This document shows, one piece after another, positions 53,728 through 63,898 of a stretch of 64,000 nt of DNA. The notes below the pieces were generated by a model. That model was not told the DNA's origin. It saw only the letters and a list, made by a program, of their open reading frames with translations, and made no database searches. Position numbers and translations under genes: made by a program. How positions within the stretch are numbered: position 1 is the first letter of the stretch; the number at the start of each line of letters is the position of its first letter. Source of the stretch: Porphyromonas endodontalis ATCC 35406 (lineage in GTDB: Bacteria > Bacteroidota > Bacteroidia > Bacteroidales > Porphyromonadaceae); NCBI RefSeq assembly GCF_000174815.1, contig NZ_ACNN01000005.1:62001-126000 (forward strand), written 5' to 3'.

Positions 53728-56379
53728 TTAGGGTAGTAGGATGAGTTGGCTATTCTTGCCAACACTCAGGAGGTAAACGCCGCTGGGTAGCTGTGCCGTA
53801 TCTATTGGGTTGCTACCTGCTTGTAGAGATCCTTGCAGAAGCATTTCCCCATCTGTAGAGAAGATCGAGAATGAAGAGCTTTGTGATGTGTGGAGCTGCA
53901 AGGTGCGTCCTTCGAGGCTAATTTGGAAGAAATCCGAGGCAGGAGATGAGAGAGCCGTAGAGGCTTTGATGTCGAAGTGCTTCCAAGGCTCAGCCGCTTT
54001 GTAGGCTTCTACTGAGCTCTCGGGAACGAATAGTTCGCAGCGAGAGTAGTCCATGGTTTTACCAAAAACATCTTCTCCAAGTTTTATGTCAGAGGGATTT
54101 ACAACATCTAGGGTCAGCTGATAAAGCGATGTATTCTCAAATGCCATGAGTTTAATCTCACGGATGGAAGCCGGAAGATGTGCCTTAGATACGCCTTTGC
54201 AGTCGGCAAAAGCAGCTCCATTGATGGTCTCTATGCCATTGGGAATTACCACTTCGCCCCTGAAAGTATTGGGTACGTAGTAGATCGTTTTCCCATCTTT
54301 GCTGAGGAGCATCTCGTCCTTTACTTCAAAGAGAGAGCCCTCGGGAAGGGTGAATTTAATAGCTGTGCTACGGAAGACCCCATTGGCAATCTTCTTAACC
54401 TTTTGGGGTATTGTAAGAGTCTTTAGTGCCGTACATCCTTGGAACGAAAAAGCCCCGATCGTCTCCAGATTATTGGGTAGTGTCACGCTCTTGAGGGCAT
54501 AGTCTCCGAGGAATGTCCCATAGTCTACTTCGGAGATTCCATTGCCGAGGGTGGCCGTCTGGAGGGCCGTGCAACCTTGGAACGCAAACATGCCAAGGGT
54601 CTCTACGGCATCGGGGAGCTCAATTTGCGTTAGTGCAGAGCAGTTCTCAAAGGCACTCATGCCGATAGAGGTAACGCTATCGGGGATGGTTATAGAGGAG
54701 AGCGATTTACAATCTTTGAATAGCGAGTCTCCAAGTTCTTCTATCTCACTGGGAAGTGTAATGGTAGCGAGAGAACTGCAGCCTTCGAAGGTAGAAGCTC
54801 CAAGATCTGTGATGCCACCATGTAGGGTAAGGGTCTGAAGGGACGTGCAGTTCTTAAAGTTACTGCCGTTAAACTCGGTAAGAGCTTCTGGGAGTACTAC
54901 TTGACTTAGACGAGCACAACCTTCGAAGCAATTAGCACCTAGAGAGCTAATCTCTCCCGTTGCTTTGAAGGAGGATAGTGTAACATTCCCCTTGAAGCTT
55001 TCGGCAGGTATTTCGTTTTCGGGATATTTTTTGACTCCTGCGATAGGACCGCCATCCCCTCGATAGGCTTCGATCTTTACCTCTTCGAGAGTCAGTTTGT
55101 TGAGTTTGGAGAGCTGGCGGAGGGCGGCAAAGTCACGAGCATCGAGAGATCCTTTTAGTGTGAGTTTGCTCACCGATTGCTTATGTTCTTCGGAGAGTTG
55201 CGAGGCGAGTGTGCCTGCTGTTGTTACATTCAAGGTGAGAGCCGTGGGGTCAATTGGCTGTGCCTCGGTAAGTTGGATAGGGGTATTTAGGATACAACGA
55301 ACGGAGTAGCCCATAAACTTATCTTCGAAGAAGAAGTTTGCCACCTTCTGATCCCAGAATAGTCTGAAGAACTCGCCCTTGGTGGCTTCATAGTCACTCT
55401 GTGTACAACTCCAGAGGTAGGCCTGAAGCCCCTTGCCCGAATAGCCGTTGAAATACTTACTCGTAGAGGTGCTACCGAAGGGCTTAATGTCGAGTTGAGA
55501 TAGGTTGTTCCCCACCAAGACATCCTCTGGTTTGCCTGTGGGAGAGTGGGTCCAGCCCTCCTTGCTCTTGAGCATCTCTCCGGCGGTTAGAGAGAGGATT
55601 GAGGGATTGTCGTACTCATCGGGCATAAATCCGTTGGGATCAAGGTATTTGACAACAGCCCTCCAATCATCGGCGGAGGGGACCTGCCAGCTCTTAGGCG
55701 CGAGTGGCGTTGTAGTCTCAGTTACGGCATACCAGTTATAGAGTGCGCCCATTGCTGCGCGGTTAGAGGCGTCGCCATCGTAGTAAGTTACGGCAGGAGC
55801 CTTTGTGGCTTCCCAGTCTTTTTTGTCAAGGCCGGTCTTGATGGGAGTACCATCTTGGAATAGGGCGGTGCGTAGGTTTTCGCGCATCCATATTTTATTC
55901 CCGAGCTTTACCACAGCATAGGTCTCCGTCTCTTCTCCACGTTTATCCTCTAGTATATAGGGGAGTAGAGTTGCATCTTTTGCATCGGGTATGGGAGTAT
56001 AACCGCATTGACCATCTTTGGAAATAAAGAACCCGTCTCGCCCCGTTTGATCAAAAAGGACGGCGGTGACAGTTCCATCTTCCAAAAATTTAATTATCCC
56101 AACTTCGCCTAGTACAATATAGGCTTGAGAGAAGTCTATTGTACGATCTGCTTTGGGGAGGTAAACGAGTTGCATAATCTCTGCTTTCCCATTGAGTACA
56201 ACACACTCTCTAGAGAGTAGGGCAACCTCTTTGTTGCCGTCAAGCACGAGTTGAAGATTGCTCTGTGCGAAGGCGTTTTCGTCCAAGGGCGTGAGTTTGA
56301 TCTGTGCCAAGGAGTGTTGGCTACTACAGAGAACTGTAATAAAACTCACGAGGAGTAAAAGGATTTTTTTGTTACTCAT
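53728..56379 (-). CDS. Surface protein with FISUMP domain, leucine-rich repeats and type IX C-terminal signal
   Basis: An 883-residue exported protein. A signal peptide (ILLLLVSFITVLCSSQHSLAQ) precedes an N-terminal beta domain, then a FISUMP-type domain (VVKLGNKIWMRENLRTALFQDGTPI ... GALYNWYAV ... WQVPSADDWRAVVKYL ... YSVRCI, about residues 155-370). About ten LRR_5/BspA-type repeats follow (e.g. GASTFEGCSSLATITLPSEIEELGDSLFKDC). The end (SSFSIFSTDGEMLLQGSLQAGSNPIDTAQLPSGVYLLSVGKNSQLILLP) has the look of a type IX sorting domain, so it is probably PorZ/PorU-dependent cargo. Binding partner unknown. Confidence 0.87.
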   Translation of the reverse strand: MSNKKILLLLVSFITVLCSSQHSLAQIKLTPLDENAFAQSNLQLVLDGNKEVALLSRECVVLNGKAEIMQLVYLPKADRTIDFSQAYIVLGEVGIIKFLEDGTVTAVLFDQTGRDGFFISKDGQCGYTPIPDAKDATLLPYILEDKRGEETETYAVVKLGNKIWMRENLRTALFQDGTPIKTGLDKKDWEATKAPAVTYYDGDASNRAAMGALYNWYAVTETTTPLAPKSWQVPSADDWRAVVKYLDPNGFMPDEYDNPSILSLTAGEMLKSKEGWTHSPTGKPEDVLVGNNLSQLDIKPFGSTSTSKYFNGYSGKGLQAYLWSCTQSDYEATKGEFFRLFWDQKVANFFFEDKFMGYSVRCILNTPIQLTEAQPIDPTALTLNVTTAGTLASQLSEEHKQSVSKLTLKGSLDARDFAALRQLSKLNKLTLEEVKIEAYRGDGGPIAGVKKYPENEIPAESFKGNVTLSSFKATGEISSLGANCFEGCARLSQVVLPEALTEFNGSNFKNCTSLQTLTLHGGITDLGASTFEGCSSLATITLPSEIEELGDSLFKDCKSLSSITIPDSVTSIGMSAFENCSALTQIELPDAVETLGMFAFQGCTALQTATLGNGISEVDYGTFLGDYALKSVTLPNNLETIGAFSFQGCTALKTLTIPQKVKKIANGVFRSTAIKFTLPEGSLFEVKDEMLLSKDGKTIYYVPNTFRGEVVIPNGIETINGAAFADCKGVSKAHLPASIREIKLMAFENTSLYQLTLDVVNPSDIKLGEDVFGKTMDYSRCELFVPESSVEAYKAAEPWKHFDIKASTALSSPASDFFQISLEGRTLQLHTSQSSSFSIFSTDGEMLLQGSLQAGSNPIDTAQLPSGVYLLSVGKNSQLILLP

Positions 56380-56400
56380 AATAAGGGGGATATGGGTTGA

Positions 56401-57066
56401 TTATTTCTTAGATGTTGGGTCGTCTAGATGGGGTTTTAGCGCGGGGATACTCCAGTGGAAGTGCGCTGCAAGGATTCGCAAGATCATTACGGTGAGGGCT
56501 GTTGCCGCTTGGGCAACAGGGGCAGACCAACCCAAGTATAGTATGCCAAGGTAGACAAAAGAGCCTATCACGCAAGCCATGGCGTAGAAGTCGTTACGGA
56601 AGATCAGGGGGACTTCGTTGATAAGAATGTCTCGTAATATCCCGCCAAAAGAGCCTGTTACGGTACCCATTACAGGGGCAATCCACCAAGGTAGTCCGGC
56701 ATGCAAACTCTTGGCAACGCCTACGGCCGTGAAGAGCCCCAAGCCGATAGCATCGAAGATAAATACGGTGTTATTGATCCGCACGAGCCAATGGCGGAGC
56801 ACTATGGTAACAAACAGCGCTAGGGTGGCAATGAGTATATAAGAGGGCTCTATCATCCAAAAGACGGGGAGGTCGAGCATAACATCGCGGATAGTACCTC
56901 CACCAACGGCCGTTACAAGTCCGATAACAAACGCGCCAAACCAATCGAATCTGTGGGCGGCAGCCAGACGGGTTCCACTGATGGCAAAGGCAAAGGTGCC
57001 GAGGTAATCTGCCCAGCGGACAAATTCTGTAATACTATGCTCGGAGATGGAAATGCTCATAACCAA
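56401..57066 (-). CDS. TRIC/YadS-family cation channel protein (UPF0126)
   Basis: A 221-residue inner-membrane protein with seven hydrophobic helices in two homologous halves. Each half has the glycine-rich kink of the family: VTAVGGGTIRDVMLDLPVFW and VTGSFGGILRDILINEVPLIF. Prokaryotic TRIC proteins form trimeric K+/Na+ channels; the physiological role is unclear. It lies 8 nt downstream of miaB and is probably cotranscribed. Confidence 0.9.
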   Translation of the reverse strand: MVMSISISEHSITEFVRWADYLGTFAFAISGTRLAAAHRFDWFGAFVIGLVTAVGGGTIRDVMLDLPVFWMIEPSYILIATLALFVTIVLRHWLVRINNTVFIFDAIGLGLFTAVGVAKSLHAGLPWWIAPVMGTVTGSFGGILRDILINEVPLIFRNDFYAMACVIGSFVYLGILYLGWSAPVAQAATALTVMILRILAAHFHWSIPALKPHLDDPTSKK

Positions 57067-57074
57067 AAGCGAAT

Positions 57075-58463
57075 TTAGGGTGTATTAGATAGTTCTTCTT
57101 GGGGCAAATGGACCTCTTTCCCAAGTAAAGTTGCACTTGTGGCATCGTGTATTTCTACGACTACGAATTGCCCAATACGAGCCTGCTCTTTGGGGAATAC
57201 TACCACTTTATTCTGTGATGTACGCCCGAAAAGCTCTTCTCGAGATCGCTTACTCGTGCCCTCCACGAGTACCTCAAATTGCTTCCCAATATCACGTTTG
57301 TTGGAGGCGAGACTGAGTTCGTTTTGTAATGCAATCATCTCATTGAGACGACGTATCTTGGTCTCCTCGGGCACGTCGTCTTGGAGGTGTTTGGCTGCGA
57401 ATGTGCCGGGGCGTTCGCTATACTTAAACATGAAAGCACTATCGAAAGCAACCTCCCGCATCAGTCGTAACGTCTCTTGGAAGTCCTCTTCGCTCTCGCC
57501 ACAAAATCCGCAAAACATGTCGGTGCCGATGCTGCACTCGGGCATGGCCTCTCGGATAGCTCGCACGCGGTCGAGGTACCACTCTCGGGTATAGCCGCGT
57601 TTCATCTGCTTGAGGATATGGTTGCTCCCGCTCTGTACGGGCAGGTGTATTTGCTTGCAGATATTGGGATAGCGAGCCATCACAGCAATGGTTTTGTCGC
57701 TCATGTCTTTGGGGTGGGGGCTCGTAAATCGGATGCGCATCTTGGGGGCTCGCTCTGCTACGGCTTGCAGCAAATCGGCAAAGTCGAAAGGGGGAGCATC
57801 GGGTGTTGCAGCCTCTCTTCGGTATGAATTCACGTTCTGCCCAAGGAGGGTTACTTCCCGGTAGCCCAGCTCTACCATGTGATCAATCTCTCGCAAAATG
57901 CTCTCTACCTCACGGCTTCGCTCGTGTCCGCGAGTGTAGGGAACGATGCAATAGGTGCAGTAATTGTCGCATCCACGCATGATGGACACAAAGCCGGTAA
58001 TATGTAGCCCTGCGAGCTTGAGCGGAATTACATCTCGGTAAGTCTCTGTGCGAGATAGATCTATGTTTATTGCTTTCTCCCCTGTTTCTACGGCAGCGAA
58101 GAGGTTGGGGAGATCGTTGTACGCATCGGGACCTGCCACAATGTCGGCTCCGTGCTTCTCTATCAGTTCTTGCCGTACACGCTCTGCCATACAGCCCAGC
58201 ACTCCTATTATAGAGGGTTTGCCATGTTTACGACGGAGTTGATTGTAATGCTCAAGTCGGTTGAGAACTTTTTTTTCGGCATTCTCTCTTACGCTACAAG
58301 TATTAATGAGAATCGCATCTGCATCATCGGGAGAGTCGCTCATTTCATAACCCGCAGTTTCCATGATTGCGGCAACGACTTCGGAGTCTGCCACGTTCAT
58401 TTGGCAACCATAGGTCTCTATATGGATCTTCTTTGTAGTCTGGAGAGATTCGTCTTTTTGCAT
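57075..58463 (-). CDS. miaB: tRNA-2-methylthio-N6-dimethylallyladenosine synthase
   Basis: Radical-SAM enzyme that adds a methylthio group to i6A37 in tRNAs. The N-terminal cluster Cys residues are in IETYGCQMN, INTCSVREN and VLGCMAER; the radical-SAM CxxxCxxC is in GCDNYCTYCIVPYTRG. A C-terminal TRAM domain ends the 462-residue protein. The reading VREN and RGHERSRE separate MiaB from MtaB and RimO. Confidence 0.96.
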   Translation of the reverse strand: MQKDESLQTTKKIHIETYGCQMNVADSEVVAAIMETAGYEMSDSPDDADAILINTCSVRENAEKKVLNRLEHYNQLRRKHGKPSIIGVLGCMAERVRQELIEKHGADIVAGPDAYNDLPNLFAAVETGEKAINIDLSRTETYRDVIPLKLAGLHITGFVSIMRGCDNYCTYCIVPYTRGHERSREVESILREIDHMVELGYREVTLLGQNVNSYRREAATPDAPPFDFADLLQAVAERAPKMRIRFTSPHPKDMSDKTIAVMARYPNICKQIHLPVQSGSNHILKQMKRGYTREWYLDRVRAIREAMPECSIGTDMFCGFCGESEEDFQETLRLMREVAFDSAFMFKYSERPGTFAAKHLQDDVPEETKIRRLNEMIALQNELSLASNKRDIGKQFEVLVEGTSKRSREELFGRTSQNKVVVFPKEQARIGQFVVVEIHDATSATLLGKEVHLPQEELSNTP

Positions 58464-58531
58464 TTTGAAAGACAGCTTATGGATAGTGTTATTATTATTT
58501 TATGAAAGGATTCTTTTTCAGAGAAAATCCG

Positions 58532-58561
58532 TTGCTGGTTTATAGAAAGTTATTACCTTTG
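58532..58561 (+). promoter_or_regulatory. Strong promoter in the miaB / CoA-transferase gap
   Basis: TTG at 58532-58534, a 19-nt spacer, then TACCTTTG at 58554-58561, a near-ideal match. It is 350 nt before the CoA-transferase start. Confidence 0.7.
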
Positions 58562-58567
58562 CAGTGG

Positions 58568-58640
58568 AAAAGTAAGATTTTTCATAGTTAAGGTTTTGGT
58601 TATGTCGAAAGGGTGAGCTGGGAAGTTCGCCCTTTTGATC
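58568..58640 (+). ncRNA. Candidate small RNA or attenuated leader, about 70 nt
   Basis: Downstream of the promoter at 58532-58561, an 11-bp hairpin (AAAGGGTGAGC at 58608-58618 with GTTCGCCCTTT at 58625-58635, loop TGGGAA) ends in TTTT. Short transcript or attenuator are both possible. A 4-codon read, ATGTCGAAAGGGTGA (58602-58616), enters the hairpin. The rest of the 446-bp gap shows only a second -7 box at 58782-58789. Confidence 0.4.
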
Positions 58641-58781
58641 GCTATACGAAAGAACCTTTGGATGTCTTTTCGAGATAGAAAACCCCACGAAAATAAATCA
58701 AAATGCCACATTTTACCCCTTTGATAGGGCTCAAAGAGAAAATAATTGGCCTTGGATAGAGAGCCTTTGCTGAATACTATG

Positions 58782-58789
58782 TATCTTTG
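58782..58789 (+). promoter_or_regulatory. -7 element closer to the CoA-transferase gene
   Basis: TATCTTTG, 120 nt before the start codon at 58910; no TTG at ideal spacing. Confidence 0.45.
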
Positions 58790-58909
58790 AATGCTCATAC
58801 TCGGCTACAAAAGTACGAAAGAGAGCGCATAGAAATAGAATATTGCTACTAAGAGAGTGGCTAAAGAAAAAGTCTTCCCACAGGGAGGCATATAGGAAAG
58901 TATCAGACT

Positions 58910-60397
58910 ATGGAGAAAAAAAAGATGACTGCCCAAGAAGCGGCAGCATTCGTTCAAGATGGTTTTAATGTGGGCTTTGGCGGTTTTACCCCTGCCGGAT
59001 GCCCCAAGGTAGTGCCCACAGCAATTGCAGAACGTGCTGAGGCAGAGCATAAAGCGGGTCGCCCCTTTTCGATCGGAGTATTTACGGGAGCTTCTACAGG
59101 AGATCGCCTAGATGGGATGCTTGCACGTGCCAAGGCGGTGCGTTTTCGTGCCCCGTATCAATCAAATAAAGACCTTAGGACTCTAATCAATTCTGGAGAA
59201 ACAGATTATACAGACTTGCATTTGTCTTCCCTTGCGCAAGACCTGCGTTATGGGTTTTATGGGGATATAGACGTGGCCATTATAGAGGCTGCTGAGGTTA
59301 CACCTGAGGGGGAAATTGTCCCTACTTCCGGTGTGGGTATTTTGCCTACTATATGCCGCTTGGCAAAGAAAATTATCGTAGAGCTCAACGATCGTCATCC
59401 GGCGGAAATTCGTGGTATGCATGATATTGCAGAGCCTCTTGATCCCCCCTATCGCAAAGAATTGCCCATCTACAAACCTAGTGATCGGGTAGGGCAACCT
59501 TTTATTAAGGTAGATCCCGATAAAATAGTGGCTATTGTGGAGACGAGAGAACCCAATGACGAAGGGAGCTTCACCCCTCTCGATGATGTAACCAAGGCCA
59601 TTGGCGAAAATGTTGCTCGCTTTTTGCATGACGAATTAGTAGCCGGGCGCATTCCCAAAGAGTTCCTCCCAATCCAAAGTGGTGTGGGCAATGTGGCAAA
59701 TGCCGTGCTTGGCTCTTTGGGCGATAATGAGGGTATTCCTACTTTTGATGTTTACACAGAAGTGATACAAGACTCGGTAATCGAGTTGATGAAAAAGGGG
59801 CGCGTTCGCTTTGCCAGTGGTTGCTCTCTATCGGTAAGTCGCTCTGTAATCCAAGAAATATACAGCAATCTCGACTTCTTCAAAGACAAGTTGTTGCTTC
59901 GCCCTGTAGAGTATTCTAATAATCCCGAGATCGTGCGCCGTCTTGGTGTTATCACGATCAATACCGCCCTCGAAGCCGACATCTTTGGGAATATTAACTC
60001 TACCCACGTAAATGGAACCCGTATGATGAACGGGATTGGTGGCTCGGGTGACTTTACGCGCAATGCCTACCTTTCCATCTTCACAACGCCCTCCACGGCA
60101 AAAGATGGTAGGATCAGTGCCTTCGTGCCCATGGTGTCGCATCTCGACCACAGTGAGCACTCTGTGAAGGTAATCATAACAGAATATGGGATTGCCGACT
60201 TACGAGGTTTGTCTCCTCGCAAGCGTGCTCGTTGTATCATAGATAACTGTGTACATCCCGATTATCGACCCTTACTTAACGAATATCTAGAGCGTACGAA
60301 AAACGGACAGACCCCACACGACCTCAAGGCTTGCTTCGCCTTCCACCATGCTATTGCCGAAAAGGGCGATATGCATTTGGCTGACTTCGACAAATAA
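58910..60397 (+). CDS. Acyl-CoA:carboxylate CoA-transferase (acetyl-CoA hydrolase/transferase family)
   Basis: Moves CoA between short acyl-CoAs and acids such as succinate, acetate or propionate. The 495-residue protein belongs to the class I family with a catalytic Glu in [32 protein letters not shown] near the N-terminus and [32 protein letters not shown] near the C-terminus are characteristic. Given the mmd operon 6 kb upstream and pckA right after, a propionyl-CoA:succinate transferase role fits best; butyryl-CoA:acetate transfer, reported for relatives, is an alternative. Confidence 0.88.
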   Translation: MEKKKMTAQEAAAFVQDGFNVGFGGFTPAGCPKVVPTAIAERAEAEHKAGRPFSIGVFTGASTGDRLDGMLARAKAVRFRAPYQSNKDLRTLINSGETDYTDLHLSSLAQDLRYGFYGDIDVAIIEAAEVTPEGEIVPTSGVGILPTICRLAKKIIVELNDRHPAEIRGMHDIAEPLDPPYRKELPIYKPSDRVGQPFIKVDPDKIVAIVETREPNDEGSFTPLDDVTKAIGENVARFLHDELVAGRIPKEFLPIQSGVGNVANAVLGSLGDNEGIPTFDVYTEVIQDSVIELMKKGRVRFASGCSLSVSRSVIQEIYSNLDFFKDKLLLRPVEYSNNPEIVRRLGVITINTALEADIFGNINSTHVNGTRMMNGIGGSGDFTRNAYLSIFTTPSTAKDGRISAFVPMVSHLDHSEHSVKVIITEYGIADLRGLSPRKRARCIIDNCVHPDYRPLLNEYLERTKNGQTPHDLKACFAFHHAIAEKGDMHLADFDK

Positions 60398-60426
60398 AAC
60401 AATTCTCAATTTATAAAAATCAGATT

Positions 60427-62037
60427 ATGAGTAAAATAGATCTTAGCAAGTACAATATCCTCGATCCCGTAGAAGTATTGTATAATCCCTCCTATGACAC
60501 GCTTTTTGCCGAGGAGATGAAACCCGAGCTTACGGGCTATGAAAAGGGACAACTTACCGAGTTAGGAGCTGTTAATGTGATGACCGGTGTCTACACAGGG
60601 CGCTCTCCCAAGGACAAATTCTTTGTGCTGGATGATACAACTCGCGATACTATTTGGTGGACGAGTGATGAGTACAAGAATGATAATAAGCCTATCTCTC
60701 CCGAGACCTGGACGGAACTCAAAAAGATTGCTACCAAAGAGCTTTCTAATAAACGGCTCTTTGTTGTAGATGCTTTCTGCGGTGCTAATGAGAATACACG
60801 CCTCAAACTCCGTTTCATTATGGAGGTAGCTTGGCAAGCTCACTTTGTGACGAATATGTTCATTCGCCCCACAGCTGAGGAGCTAGCCAACTTTGGCGAA
60901 CCCGACTTTGTGATCTTGACTGCCTCCAAAGCTAAGGTGGATAATTACAAGGAGCTTGGCTTGAATAGCGAAACGGCTGTAGTGTTTAACCTCACCGAAA
61001 AGATGCAGATCATTCTCAATACTTGGTATGGGGGGGAAATGAAGAAGGGTATGTTCAGCTACATGAATTACCTCAATCCGCTAAGTGGACGTGCTTCTAT
61101 GCACTGCTCTGCCAATACGAGCCAAGATGGCAAAGAGACGGCTATCTTTTTTGGTCTCTCGGGCACGGGTAAGACAACGCTCTCTACAGATCCCAAGCGC
61201 AAGCTCATTGGCGACGACGAACACGGCTGGGATGATGATGGCGTTTTCAACTACGAAGGTGGTTGCTATGCCAAGGTAATTAACCTGAGCAAGGAGAGCG
61301 AACCCGATATTTACAATGCGATTCGTCGTGATGCTTTGCTCGAGAATGTAACCGTAGATGCCAACGGAAAGATCGACTTTAGCGATAAGAGCGTAACAGA
61401 GAATACTCGCGTTTCTTACCCGATCTACCATATTGAGAATATCGTTAAGCCTGTTTCAAAGGCAGGGCACGCGACCAAGGTAATTTTCCTCTCGGCAGAT
61501 GCATTTGGGGTATTGCCTCCGGTTTCGATCCTTACTCCCGAGCAGACGCAATACTATTTCCTCTCCGGATTTACGGCAAAGCTCGCAGGTACAGAGCGTG
61601 GAGTAACGGAGCCTACGCCTACTTTCTCCGCCTGCTTCGGAGCTGCTTTCCTCTCCCTCCATCCTACAAAGTACGGGCAGGAGCTTGTAAAGCGTATGAA
61701 CGCTGTTGGGGCTAAAGCGTATCTTGTAAATACGGGCTGGAACGGAACAGGCAAGCGTATCTCTATCAAGGATACGCGTGGTATCATAGATGCGATTCTC
61801 GATGGCTCTATAGATAAGGCTCCCACCAAGGAGATCCCCTACTTCCGTTTTGCCGTTCCCACAGAGCTTCCCGGGGTAGATTCTAAAATCCTCGACCCCC
61901 GCGATACATATGCGGATGCCTCTGAGTGGGATGCTAAGGCACGCGACTTGAGCGAACGTTTCATCAAGAACTTTACCAAGTTTACCGGTAATGAAGCCGG
62001 TAAGGCGCTTGTAGAAGCCGGTCCAAAGCTGGACTAA
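60427..62037 (+). CDS. pckA: Phosphoenolpyruvate carboxykinase (ATP)
   Basis: Interconverts PEP + CO2 + ADP with oxaloacetate + ATP; in fermenting Bacteroidota it often runs toward oxaloacetate as the entry to fumarate and succinate. The 536-residue protein has [18 protein letters not shown] (P-loop), [23 protein letters not shown] (metal site) and the [17 protein letters not shown]-terminal block. It starts 30 nt after the CoA-transferase gene, so the two are likely cotranscribed. Confidence 0.97.
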   Translation: MSKIDLSKYNILDPVEVLYNPSYDTLFAEEMKPELTGYEKGQLTELGAVNVMTGVYTGRSPKDKFFVLDDTTRDTIWWTSDEYKNDNKPISPETWTELKKIATKELSNKRLFVVDAFCGANENTRLKLRFIMEVAWQAHFVTNMFIRPTAEELANFGEPDFVILTASKAKVDNYKELGLNSETAVVFNLTEKMQIILNTWYGGEMKKGMFSYMNYLNPLSGRASMHCSANTSQDGKETAIFFGLSGTGKTTLSTDPKRKLIGDDEHGWDDDGVFNYEGGCYAKVINLSKESEPDIYNAIRRDALLENVTVDANGKIDFSDKSVTENTRVSYPIYHIENIVKPVSKAGHATKVIFLSADAFGVLPPVSILTPEQTQYYFLSGFTAKLAGTERGVTEPTPTFSACFGAAFLSLHPTKYGQELVKRMNAVGAKAYLVNTGWNGTGKRISIKDTRGIIDAILDGSIDKAPTKEIPYFRFAVPTELPGVDSKILDPRDTYADASEWDAKARDLSERFIKNFTKFTGNEAGKALVEAGPKLD

Positions 62038-62065
62038 AGGTTTCTCTTATATCCTCTTAGGATTC

Positions 62066-62101
62066 TCCCCAATTACCCTTTTTGCTAAGGATGATTGGGG
62101 A
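62066..62101 (+). terminator. Terminator of pckA
   Basis: TCCCCAAT (62066-62073) pairs with ATTGGGGA (62094-62101), followed by TTTCTATTTTCTTT. Confidence 0.7.
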
Positions 62102-62196
62102 TTTCTATTTTCTTTATCGGGGCTTTAGTAGGCTCAAAAAGAGGAGGTTTCTCGTCTTTTCTGCTCTGTAGAGGGGGTACTCCACTTTCTTTTTTT

Positions 62197-62204
62197 TATC
62201 TTTG
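62197..62204 (+). promoter_or_regulatory. -7 element of the lipoprotein gene at 62236
   Basis: TATCTTTG after a T-run, 31 nt before the start codon. No -33 TTG is obvious. Confidence 0.5.
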
Positions 62205-62235
62205 CAGCAGTTTTACTGATAAGAACAAGAATAAA

Positions 62236-62871
62236 ATGATGAAGAAATTATCTGTTTTAGGAGTAAGCGCAGTGGCTTTGTTGCTCTCTGCTTGCAATGC
62301 AATCTCTAGTATTGTAGGTGTCCCCACGGATACAAAAGAGACATGGGAAAAAGTGCAAGGAATCATCGAAGAAAAGGTGGATGCTAGCAAATTTAAGCTT
62401 GTTAGTCTAGATCTCGGTAGAGATTCTCGTCCGGGCAAGGAGTTGGACAACGATCTTCACTCTTGTGCGGTAGTGATGGTGGATAAGGATGGCGCTGCAT
62501 GGCATCAAGTTTTCTTTGTAGATGGATCTGCAAGCAACCTTTCTGCATATACAACATATGCAGAGGAACCCAATTTTTCTGAGATCTCCGCACTTGATGT
62601 AAAGGGCATCTCTCCGGAAGCGTATGCAAAGCAGATCGAGGATGCCAAAAAAATAATTGAAGCAGAAGGCCTCAAGTTCCACTGTGTAGACTCTTATTCG
62701 ATTGATAATATAACGGAAAAGGGTAGATGTCGCTTCGTTTTGCATGTTACTGAGAAAGAAGCGAAGACCGTAAGTAATGCCGGACGCACATCCATTGAAT
62801 ATTACGAAATTCCTTTCCTCGTTTCGGAACAGGGAGAGGTTTCAATTGATGAGGATAGGGTATTGATCTAA
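62236..62871 (+). CDS. Lipoprotein of unknown function
   Basis: A 211-residue predicted lipoprotein from the ATG at 62236 (a second ATG follows at once). The signal KLSVLGVSAVALLLSAC puts the acylated Cys at residue 20. The mature protein shows alternating strands and one helix (SPEAYAKQIEDAKKIIEAEG) and no motif I recognise. The frame stays open upstream to 62095, but that stretch contains the pckA terminator and the -7 box. It is a single-gene unit with its own promoter and terminator. Confidence 0.82.
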   Translation: MMKKLSVLGVSAVALLLSACNAISSIVGVPTDTKETWEKVQGIIEEKVDASKFKLVSLDLGRDSRPGKELDNDLHSCAVVMVDKDGAAWHQVFFVDGSASNLSAYTTYAEEPNFSEISALDVKGISPEAYAKQIEDAKKIIEAEGLKFHCVDSYSIDNITEKGRCRFVLHVTEKEAKTVSNAGRTSIEYYEIPFLVSEQGEVSIDEDRVLI

Positions 62872-62933
62872 ATTCTAGATTAAGAATTAGATTTTCTTTT
62901 CCCCCTCCTCGTCCTATAACGAGAGGGGATAAG

Positions 62934-63001
62934 GGGAGTCTTTCCGGAGACGTGCAAAGTGGCTCTTGTGGAGCTACGACTTTGCCGACGGAGAGACTCC
63001 C
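62934..63001 (+). terminator. Long nested terminator
   Basis: GGGAGTCTTTCCG pairs with CGGAGAGACTCCC (some mismatches), and an inner arm, CAAAGTGGCTC with GAGCTACGACTTTG, extends the structure. Seven Ts follow (63002-63008). Confidence 0.8.
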
Positions 63002-63332
63002 TTTTTTTATCCCTAGGAGAGGGAGGATACATAGTTTGGGGGCGAATAGATACGGGGGATCCTCATTGTGAGTCGCTGGCTGGAGGGAAATTTTTTCTTG
63101 CCCAAAAAGTCGTTCCCTTTTTGCCTAAGAATAAAAAAGATTTAGCCTGAGAAATCTGAGGATTTCAGCCTAAAATGCCCCAACATTTAGGGCAGTAATT
63201 TTTTTATTTCTACCCAATGGAAAAAGTGCCCTTGGGGATGAAGAGCTCCTTCTCAGACGGTTTTTTACCCTTTTTCTCCCTCTTCTCTCGGAGAAAACAT
63301 CTGAGAAACGAAGAGGATTGAATGGAATAAGC

Positions 63333-63340
63333 TAACTTTG
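63333..63340 (+). promoter_or_regulatory. -7 element of hpt-adk
   Basis: TAACTTTG, 21 nt before the hpt start codon. Confidence 0.5.
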
Positions 63341-63361
63341 TCCCATAAGAACGAGATTCGT

Positions 63362-63898
63362 ATGGAAGATATAGAGCTTTACGGAAGGGTATTTGCACCT
63401 TATATTACTTATCGCGAGATTGATGCTGCCATCCAACGTATGGCAGAAGAGATACGGGTAGATATGGAAGGCAAAGATCCTCTCTATGTAGTGATCATGA
63501 ATGGTGCCTTTATGTTTGCCTCTGAGTTGCTGAGTTACATCGGCACAGAGCACGAGGTCGCGTTTGCTCGCTATTCGTCATATCAAGGGACGCAGTCTAC
63601 CTTCAGCCTTAAGGAGGTAATGCCCGTTAGTGCTCCCCTCAAGGGACGTCATGTTGTGATCTTGGAGGATCTTATCGACTCCGGTTACACGATGCAAAAT
63701 GTAAAGGCTCTATACCTTGATGAGGGAGCCGTAGAGGTGCGTATTGCTGCCATGCTCACAAAGCCCAAGGCGCTAATGTGCGATATAAAAGCGGACTATG
63801 TAGGGCTTGAGATCGACAACGATTTTATTGTAGGGCACGGCTTAGACTACGATGACAGAGGGCGTATGCTCCGAGATATTTACAAACTCAAAGAGTGA
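63362..63898 (+). CDS. hpt: Hypoxanthine phosphoribosyltransferase
   Basis: Purine salvage enzyme forming IMP or GMP from PRPP. The 178-residue protein has the PRPP-binding loop [15 protein letters not shown] and the earlier [15 protein letters not shown] block; [20 protein letters not shown] near the end is typical. I choose the ATG at 63362; the open frame reaches 63338 (TTG start), which would overlap the -7 box. Its stop codon overlaps the adk start (TGATG). Confidence 0.93.
   Translation: MEDIELYGRVFAPYITYREIDAAIQRMAEEIRVDMEGKDPLYVVIMNGAFMFASELLSYIGTEHEVAFARYSSYQGTQSTFSLKEVMPVSAPLKGRHVVILEDLIDSGYTMQNVKALYLDEGAVEVRIAAMLTKPKALMCDIKADYVGLEIDNDFIVGHGLDYDDRGRMLRDIYKLKE

Larger units (their letters stand above)
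62872..63361. other. 490-bp gap between the lipoprotein gene and hpt
   Basis: Starts with TAAGAATTAGATTTTCT (62881-62897), identical to 28154-28170. A large terminator spans 62934-63001. An AT-rich tract at 63100-63215 has TTTAGCCT and AGGGCAGTAATTTTT elements shared with other gaps. No credible gene. Confidence 0.6.
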
